Of a stretch of DNA of 64,000 nt, positions 56,597-64,000 are shown in pieces. Each line of letters begins with the position of its first letter. Within the stretch, counting starts at the first letter, position 1. The DNA is from Sclerodactyla briareus. Lineage: Eukaryota; Echinodermata; Holothuroidea; Dendrochirotida; Sclerodactylidae. The notes beneath the pieces are model-generated. The model did no database searches. It was not told where the DNA came from and saw nothing but the letters and a program-made list of their open reading frames with translations. The stretch lies in NCBI GenBank assembly GCA_026419785.1, contig JAODTK010001399.1, positions 1-64,000 on the forward strand, read 5' to 3'. A program made the position numbers and the translations under genes.

Positions 56597-58380
56597 TGAT
56601 TTATAGAGCGCTATATCCAACCCAAGGTTGTTTCAAAGCGCTTTACGGGTGATGTAGGGAAAATACACAAAAACACATACAAAAAAGCTTAGTACCACGA
56701 GAAACAAAAATGTCTTGAGTCAGCTTAAAAAGCGACATACTGTCCAGGGAACGCAGGTTTGGAGGGGGGTTGTTCCATAGACTGAGATGCAGCGTAAGAG
56801 AAACGACGGTCACCATATGAATTCTCGTTCTGAATGGTGGGATGGTCAGCTGACCGCTATAGTGGGATCGGTTGGCCGGGTGCTAGTTTGTTTCGTCAGG
56901 ATGTCACACAGGTATGCCGGGTCCAGAGAATAGCACGGAACGCTAGCGATGAGGATCTTCTACTTAATACGTTCATGTATAGGTAGCGAATGCAGCCTCA
57001 TGAGGAACTGCGTTATCGGGACGAATTGCGAAGCTGTCGCACCATGGAGAAGAGAGTTGGTGTAGTCCAGGACGGCTGCTGAGAGTGCGGCATAAGCTTT
57101 TCCGTTGCCGATTTGTCCAGGTATCTCCTGATTTGACCAACTTGCCTAATATAATACATTGCAGATTTGCAAACAGAGTTGATTTGACTATCCATGGTAA
57201 GATAGTTTGTCCATATATACCCCAAGGTTACGAACTACTGGATTTGGGGTACACAGTGTCATCGCCAACGCTTAGTGATAACTGATCAAACTTTGGGGAA
57301 TCACCACGTTTGCTTCTAAGAATTATGAACTCCGTTTAATTATCATTAAGCTTCAGGAAATTGTTGCCCATCCAGGATTTCACAGCACATATACAGCTCT
57401 CCATTCGTCGCGCAACGAGTTATCGAGATCATTTCGATCAGAGGCAATAAAAAGTTGAGGTCGTTGCATAAACCAGTAGTTTATCCCGTAGAATTGATAA
57501 GTCTACCAAGGGATGAGGTGTACATGAGAACAATACTGTACCAAGAATGGACCCCTGTGGAACACCATAGTGAATGTCATAAGACGGAGGGTATGAGTGA
57601 AACTGGCAGTATTGACGATTATCCAGTAGATTCAAACCATTACAGAGCAGTCCCAGTGATAGAGAAGTCTCTCTCTAACTTTGATAGTAAAAGGTCGTAA
57701 TCCACCGTATATCAAATGCTGCAGACAGTCTAATACGAACAAGACACATTTACGCTGATCGAGGGCGTAAAGAATGTCATTCTGAACTCTCACTAATGCA
57801 GACTCGGTGCTGAAGCCCGGGCGGTATGCTGACTGAAACGGGTCCAGCAGACTGTTGTTGTCGATGTGATTCGTGACTTGATTAAGTACCGCCCTTTCGA
57901 TGACCTTCGCTATAAAGGAGATATTTGACACGGTCGGTTATCTTCATATCATTGGCATCGACATTCCTCTCCTTTAGTACTGGTGTCACAATAGCATCCT
58001 CACAACTGCTTGGGAAAAGGCCATGTGACAATGACGAATTCACAATCCGACAAATGGCGGCCTGTAACTCATTTTGGCATTTCTTGATCAGCCACGTCGG
58101 TGACGCTGTGTGCAAAGTGGCTGCGACCGGCGTGATGCTCGTACAGATGTCCTCAACTTTGTCTTAAGCGGCGTTTCCATGCACGCGGGCGGGCGGGCGG
58201 GACGGGCGGGCGTTTTGGAAGACTCGTTTCCATGCACGCGGGCGGGCGGGCGTTTTCTCGAGTCACGCATCTCTTCTCACTTCTAGTGTGTATATGCGCT
58301 ATATAAGAACCGATGTAGCTACTATTATTATTATTGTTATTATTACTGTTATTATGATTATTATTTTATTATTATTATTA

Positions 58381-58412
<32 letters not shown>

Positions 58413-59009
58413 TATTATGAATATTATGAATATTACTAATATTTTCATTATTATTTATCAAACACCGGACGCATACTAGTGTGTAAACCTTAACACCGGT
58501 GTTTATTTTCGGGAAAACCCATGTTCTGATGTCAAGATTACGGCCCACCATTAAAACAGGTTTTGGAGATTTAATTAGCGCGCGGGCGGGCGGGCGTTTT
58601 CTCGATCGGTCATGTAGCGATTTTTTCCGCCCGCCCGCGTGTCCGGGTGGTATTTCGAAATCAATTTCCGGGGATTTCCCTGCAATCTTACCGGCTTGTA
58701 GCCCGATAATGGAGAGTAGAGGAGTTTATGTTCAAATAATGTTCCAAACAACATTCATAACTGTTTCAACACTAGGGATGAGATTTTATACAGATTGTCT
58801 CTATTTTTAACGGCCTGACACCTATTTGAACACATATTTACATTTTAAACCATTGATATGTCAAGTATTTGCTAATTTTGAATCTACAAAACCTGTCAAT
58901 TGTGAAGTTTTAATAGTGGGCCGTAATCGTTGACATTTAGAACAATGGTTTTCAGAAAATGAACACCGGTGTTTAGGTTTAATCACTAGTATGCGTCCGA
59001 TGTTTGATA

Positions 59010-59043
<34 letters not shown>

Positions 59044-60055
59044 GTAGTAGGCTACGTCGGTTCTTATATAGCGCAAAATTACACACATTAAAAGTGGGGA
59101 GAGGTGCGTGACTCGGGGAAAAACGCCCGACCGCCCGCCCGCGTGCATGGAAACGAGTCTTCCAAAACTCCCGCCCGCCTGCCCGCCGCCCGCGTGCATG
59201 GAAACGCGGCTTTAAAGTGGGGAGCGAAACGAGCAAACAGCTTCAGTGAAGGGAAAATCGTTATGGTGTCGGTGTTTGTTGCGTCTTTGCACCGGTTGGT
59301 GGTGCGATTACAGCAGACAGAGTCTTTGAGTTGGTAGAATCTCGATGATTTGTTGTGATAGTAGGATTCCCTCGCATGGAAGATTAATGAGGCAACCTTC
59401 TTACATTGATCCTTGTACAATGACGATCTATGGGCATTTTGATTCATACATATTCTTCCAAATTGCCACCGTTTCCTACGTTCCGTAACAATAGAATCCG
59501 ATAACCAAGGTGCAACGGGCCTTGTTCCAAGCTTCCGTTTCCTTATGGGAGCATGCTGGTCCAGAAGGCCACCCAGAACATTGTTATACTCCCTGATACC
59601 AGTGTCAACATCGTCAAAGCTTCTCACGAGAAGACAATGCCTCGTGAAGGTCCACTCCAAAAGCTTCCAGATTGAAATTACGGAAACTTCGTGCTTCGGT
59701 TTCGGGCTGGACAGGTCCAAGGTCGCCAGCACTGCGTAATGATCACTGATGTTGAAATTCCTAGTAGAGACATTTTCAAAAATGTTCCAATCACTATTAG
59801 CCGGGGTGATGAGTAGATCAAGGGTGTGACCACGCCTGTGGGTAGGCCCTGAAACATGCTGCTGAAGCCGAAGGTTTCTAGACACGGAGAATTGTTTGCT
59901 GATGGATGGTTCGGACTGTCAATATGGAAATTGAAGTCCCCGCAAATCAGATATTTCTCCTGAGTGTGCACACATTCTCAAGAAAAAGGTGCAGCTCATC
60001 CAGAAATAAAGATACTGTCAGACCGTTCTTTCTTGACTTGAAATACTTTTGAATG
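56595..60055 (-). mobile_element. CR1/L2-like LINE (EN-RT), minus strand, with nested insert
   Basis: On the minus strand from about 60055 downward: endonuclease text LTVSLFLDELHLFLENVCTL, then YLICGDFNFHIDS and ISDHYAVLATLDL; a linker with APWLSDSI; then, after an inserted element (58168-59211), RT text SSCEDAIVTPVLKE, FQSAYRPGFSTESALV, and YGVPQGSILGTVLFS; then VCKSAMYYIRQVGQIRRYL of the thumb and LHSLPIHERIK. The FADD catalytic box is not readable. The 3' tail carries 'aaagcgctttgaaac...gatatagcgctctataaatca' and then (ATT)n. The 5' end is truncated and many frames are broken. Confidence 0.85.
58168..59211. mobile_element. 1.04-kb foldback element at a TTAA site
   Basis: The two ends are inverted copies. 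Outermost is GC(G/C)GCGTTTCCATGCACG with a GCGGGC repeat, twice per arm; inward come 'gagtcacgca', 'gcgctatataagaaccg', a (TTA)n tract and 'caccgga/tcgcatactagtg' to 'gattacggcccac'. Each arm is about 400 bp. TTAA flanks both sides (58164-58167 and 59212-59215), as in piggyBac-type insertions. The centre (about 58580-58860) differs and contains a third GCGGGC block. No transposase is encoded. The element splits the LINE at its linker between endonuclease and RT. Confidence 0.85.
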
Positions 60056-60679
60056 GACTCGTTTTAGATTGTGTGTGACTTTGTAGCCAAGGTATTTCAG
60101 TAATTTCATTTAAATTAATAGCCTGTGCGGTCTCATTTCATATTTACCTCTGAATTACGCAATGATCTGTTCTATGTAATATTGTTTATATATGTTAATA
60201 TTAATGTCTTAGTGATTTTATTGAATGAACAACTTCTTGATTGTTTGAACCCCTATGGATAAGTTTCTCCCTTTTATTTTAATTGTTAACTAGTTGTACA
60301 TTCTCTCCATTTTATATTGTATTGTGTGTTTCTACCATTCCCATCGTTATTTGCGAGGGCCTCGGGGAAGATTAAAGATGGATGTCGTCTGACTAGCGTC
60401 CAGCGAACAAGTAGACGGCGAATTATTTTGAATGAACGTCACGATCAAATGTCGGTTAATGTGAAGCACAAACCGGTTATAGCGGAAGCACCTACTTTAA
60501 ATATTATTGATATCAATTTTATTTGGACGGAAAAAAAATGCGGAAAATATACCATTTGGTTTCAATTTGTCTGAACTGCGGGGTGTGAAGTATATTGTTT
60601 ACTAGATTTATTTTAATTGACGACAATCCATCTTAACCTCTGGCTAACCGAGTTACTCTCCTAAAACAAAGTTGAAATA
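60056..60679. other. Non-coding, possible LINE 3' UTR remnant
   Basis: AT-rich DNA followed by 'gcgagggcctcggggaagattaaag', a phrase typical of LINE 3' untranslated regions. The 85-codon plus-strand frame at 60317-60574 carries no motif. Confidence 0.4.
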
Positions 60680-61460
60680 AAGTCTTCGCCGACCATTTGT
60701 CTGTTTCATTAGCCATTATTTTCAATGAAACCTCGCAAGAAGGTGTTGTTCCGGATGATTGGAGGAGAGTAGATGTCTCCCCTATTTTCAAGGAAGGCAA
60801 TCGGTCTCTTCCATGTAATTGAAGGCTAGTGAATCTTACTAGGTTGTCGGCAAAGTTGTCTGGAATCCATTATTCGGGATCATATGGTCGACTTTTTCCG
60901 ATGGGTATAGTCTAATCCGGGGTTCTCGGCTGGTTTCAGGAAAAAACCGAGTTGTATGGTTGCTTCGAACGAAGGATGTTGCAATGTTCAAAGGGATCTG
61001 ACTTGTTGTAATCTCCAACTGGTCTTTCGATGGCAAATGTTTTCCAATGCCGATAAGTTCAAAGTTGAATGCATGTTGGTTTCCACAATCGCAACGCTTC
61101 TTTCAAGTTGAATGACGGAAATATTCATCAGGTGACTTCAGAAAAGGATCTCGTAGTTCATTTTATTCCTTCTTTGAAACCTTACCTTCAAGCAGTGTGC
61201 TGAAGCTGCGAGGAAAGGTTATTGGATTCTTGGCCTGATTAGATCTCACTTTCAGTTTCCTTGATAAAAAAAAAAAATTGTTGGCAGGCTGTTAAGCAAT
61301 GAGTTGAGACACTTCACTGGAGTATTCGCACTAGTCTGTCCAAAGTATGGAATCCTTACTTCTCGAAAGATAAGCTGAAAATGTTCAGCGGAGGGCTACT
61401 TAATCCACTGTCTTACGAGGATTCACCTTACGGGAAGCTTAAGGAGCCTGGGTCTAACTG
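60680..61460 (+). mobile_element. CR1-like LINE RT fragment, broken
   Basis: Reads FNETSQEGVVPDDWRRVDVS then PIFKEGNRSL, the RT motif 'F..SL..G.VP.DWK.A.V.PIFKKG'. It then jumps to the thumb region (NDGNIHQVTSEKDLVVHF, AARKGYWILGLIRSHF) and ends with ENVQRRAT, the 'VQRRATK' motif of CR1-type elements. The central catalytic part is missing (internal deletion near 60960-61030), with several frameshifts. Confidence 0.78.
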
Positions 61461-64000
61461 AGATGGAGCCGCGAGACGAATCCGAGGTGATTTTATCAAG
61501 GTTTTTTAAAATTGTTCTTGCATTAGAGCGCCTTTCGTTTCACTATTTCTTTTTGCCATGTTTTGCAATGTTACCGCCAATAGGGGTTCATTGCTCCAGC
61601 GTTGTGGCAAACGCTATAGATTGGACATCGTTAGCTATTTCTTCTCGCCGAAAGTTATTAATGAGGGGGTGGCCTTCTGAAGAGTTGTTCTGTTCAAGAG
61701 TTGCGAATGGTCCAGACAGTCTTCGATTTATTTATTGTTTTCATTTGATTTTTTTTTTAAGATGTGGGGTAAATTCTTTGGGCCATCCGAGTTATTCTTT
61801 TTTTTTTTTTTTTGGGGGGGGGGGGTGTGTCTCCATGGACTTCCATGAGGATTTTGTCTCTCAACTGACTTTTTTCACTAATCTAAACTAAACATTCGTT
61901 AGAAATTTGGACAGTTCGTCACTTGACTTACTGTTCTTGCCCTATTTTCACGGCTCCTGTATGCCTAGGTTATGTCTCGAAGTTACACTCTATCTCCGAA
62001 CAGCACCATCATAAATCCTCACACGTCAGTTCACCGATGCATTTTTTCCATGAATCATAAATCTCTGATAGTTTAATACTCCCCCAGAGGGCGGCTATCT
62101 GTGACAAATACGGGGGGCAAACGAGGTTAGCACCATGATCTGAGCGGAGCGCCACCAATGGTTGGCGCGTAGCGTACGAGGACATTTTTCGTTTTACAAA
62201 AACCTCGGATCGCAGGAAACGGCATTCCCGGGCCTTATGACAGCGAGCAACATCACTGAAGTAGACTATAAATTTCGAAATTATTCATTTCATGGAACGT
62301 TCTTGAAGGAATGAGCGATATTCATCCCGTGCAATTAGGGCATCGTCGGTTGACGCGTAGCGCGCAAGAATTGTTTCGTCTTCAGACTTCCCAAACTGCA
62401 ATGAGCCATTTCCCTTGAAATTGACAAAAAATGTCTGAAACCTGATAAAGTTACTCCTTACATTCCTCATCGCGGCCTTCATCCTACCATGACCCTATAT
62501 TTTAGAGGTTTTTGCCTGCCCCGTAGAGGAATATAGACTGCTAAATGCGATTATGATCGATATGAGGAAGCCGTTTCTGAAAATAGGGGGGCTATCACTC
62601 TTTCGTATACAGGCCGCTATAGGACTGTTCTTATAAATGGGTTAGGGGAATTATTCGTCTGCAGGACTTCGTTTGAGAAATCCCAACATTTTTGGATTCT
62701 GCTCATTACGATTCAGGTGACGAGGTGTCAGTCATCAGTAGCAACAGGCTTTGCTAGGATGGGCGGCAACCGAATCAGATTCCGCGAAAAAAAATCACCC
62801 CATATTTTGGTCATACATTATTTACAGAAGAAATTCCAATCACCTTTTTTACAATACCGAAAAATGAGGAATTAAATTAATATAGAAAGAATGAGGGCAT
62901 TGGTTAAAGCTAAAATTCACCGAAGCCACTGTTTTAGCTATGCGCAGCGCAATGCGGCTCGTTTGGTATCGCCGCCCGAGTTCGGAAAAAAAAATATGAA
63001 TCCTTCAAATGGGGAATCCGACAGCGAGCGAAAGAAGTCGCACAGGCGTTGGTTAGCCAAATGCACCGATGGTTGAAGAGGTCATTCTGTATATATGAGT
63101 GAAGTGAATGAGGCGATTCGCGGTGGAACTAGTAAAACGCCTGTTTCAACAGCTAGTAGAGAAACCCACCCAAATTGGGTAAGAGGTTGCAAGCATTTGG
63201 AAATGTCGGTAAAGTAGGCCGATGCATTTCTCGGGCATTTGATTTGAAAAAAATCGAGCACTTTAGTCAGTATAGAACATGTTGCCTTTTTTCTTGCAGA
63301 TTTTACAGTAATGTTTACATTTTTACCCAACATTCTTCATGTTTCAGATTTTTCGCCCCGCCCTCGCGCTACAGTACAATGATACATCAATCACATAAAC
63401 CTCGATACTGATGTGAACGATCACCTGCCCTGTTGTTTCTCGTTGCATATAGCTTTCATATGTTATCAAGAAGCAGCACGTCAGCTTTCGGCTGAACAAA
63501 GCCATCTGTTTTAAATTTATATGAGGATCAGACGTCGCCAACTAGAGTTGTTGATTATGTGCAGTCTGTGGAAATGGAGTTGGGATTCAAGAATTGGTGG
63601 GGGAGGGGAGGGTGGGGGGGGCAACATGAATAGTGTCCCAAACCAAATTTTCTTTGTGGCCTTTCCATACGTCCACTGCATTGTAGAGGACACATTACAC
63701 ATATTGCCAGAAACCTGAGAAAGTTATTGTGCGTGGGCATACGACAGGCTGTTTGTCCAGGGCGGCACCAGGGTTTTAGATGGGGGGGGGGCAGATTTTG
63801 CATGGATTGTCTGACATGGGAGAGGGGTCCAAGGGTGTTTGAGGTAATTAATGCTGCTTAGATGCAAATAAGCTTGCCACATTTGTACCATTGGTAAGGG
63901 ATCTACTCAACGAGTTTTGACAAAAATTTCATAATGGAAAATTAAAATGCCATGAGCAATTTTCAGGCAGGTCATATTTACATTCGACACACCGACAAAA
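61461..64000. other. Non-coding, no gene recognised
   Basis: The plus-strand frame at 61463-61891 (142 codons) crosses a T/G homopolymer run (61797-61826) and has no motif. Phrases such as 'gagcggagcgccaccaatggttggcgcgtagcg' (62141-62175) are repeat-like. G-rich patches lie near 63597-63620 and 63782-63790. Confidence 0.4.

Noticed and set aside
61463..61891. A 142-codon plus-strand frame following the CR1-like fragment.
   Set aside because: It begins after the LINE thumb motif, crosses T and G homopolymers and contains no recognisable domain.

Overview
This is animal genomic DNA, most likely from a marine invertebrate and probably a deuterostome such as an echinoderm or hemichordate. The evidence is short exons with GT-AG introns, many tRNA-derived SINE and CR1/L2-like LINE remnants, abundant MITEs and minisatellites, and the 'gacctttgatgacct' and 'cgcgcttcgcgcgc' repeat styles I associate with such genomes. 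The phylum is inference. There is no operon, phage, CRISPR array or rRNA gene, and most short open frames are chance.

The one gene I can name lies on the minus strand between about 29.9 and 16.6 kb. Eight short exons, read in descending coordinates, encode ankyrin repeats followed by the F1 and F2 parts of a FERM domain. They match KRIT1 (CCM1), the Rap1/CCM2/HEG1-binding junction scaffold, in order, spacing and diagnostic residues. The N-terminal Nudix/NPxY part was not found. Possible F2/F3 exons lie at 14.0, 7.3 and 5.8 kb. Several exons carry one- or two-base deletions, so this is either an unpolished long-read assembly or a decaying gene. A roughly 50-bp minisatellite in the intron next to the F1 exon (25.4-26.18 kb) appears to have grown out of that exon's own 5' splice site.

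Layout: 0-14 kb holds a modular dispersed repeat, a SINE, two adjacent MITEs, minisatellites and some possible exons. From 14 to 30 kb lies the KRIT1 locus, whose introns contain trinucleotide tracts, a roughly 600-bp tandem array (20.2-24.2 kb) and C/G-rich minisatellites. From 30 to 46 kb there is no recognisable gene, but there are SINEs, a CR1-like fragment, a second MITE copy, and a tandem duplication whose first copy contains a 1.58-kb TIR element, which itself contains a 187-bp hAT-type MITE. From 46 to 50 kb there are one possible terminal exon and CG-rich repeats.

From 50 to 61.5 kb lies a graveyard of non-LTR retrotransposons. A plus-strand and a minus-strand LINE meet tail to tail at an (AAT)n tract, and the minus-strand LINE is interrupted by a 1.04-kb foldback element at a TTAA site. 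From 61.5 to 64 kb I see nothing recognisable.
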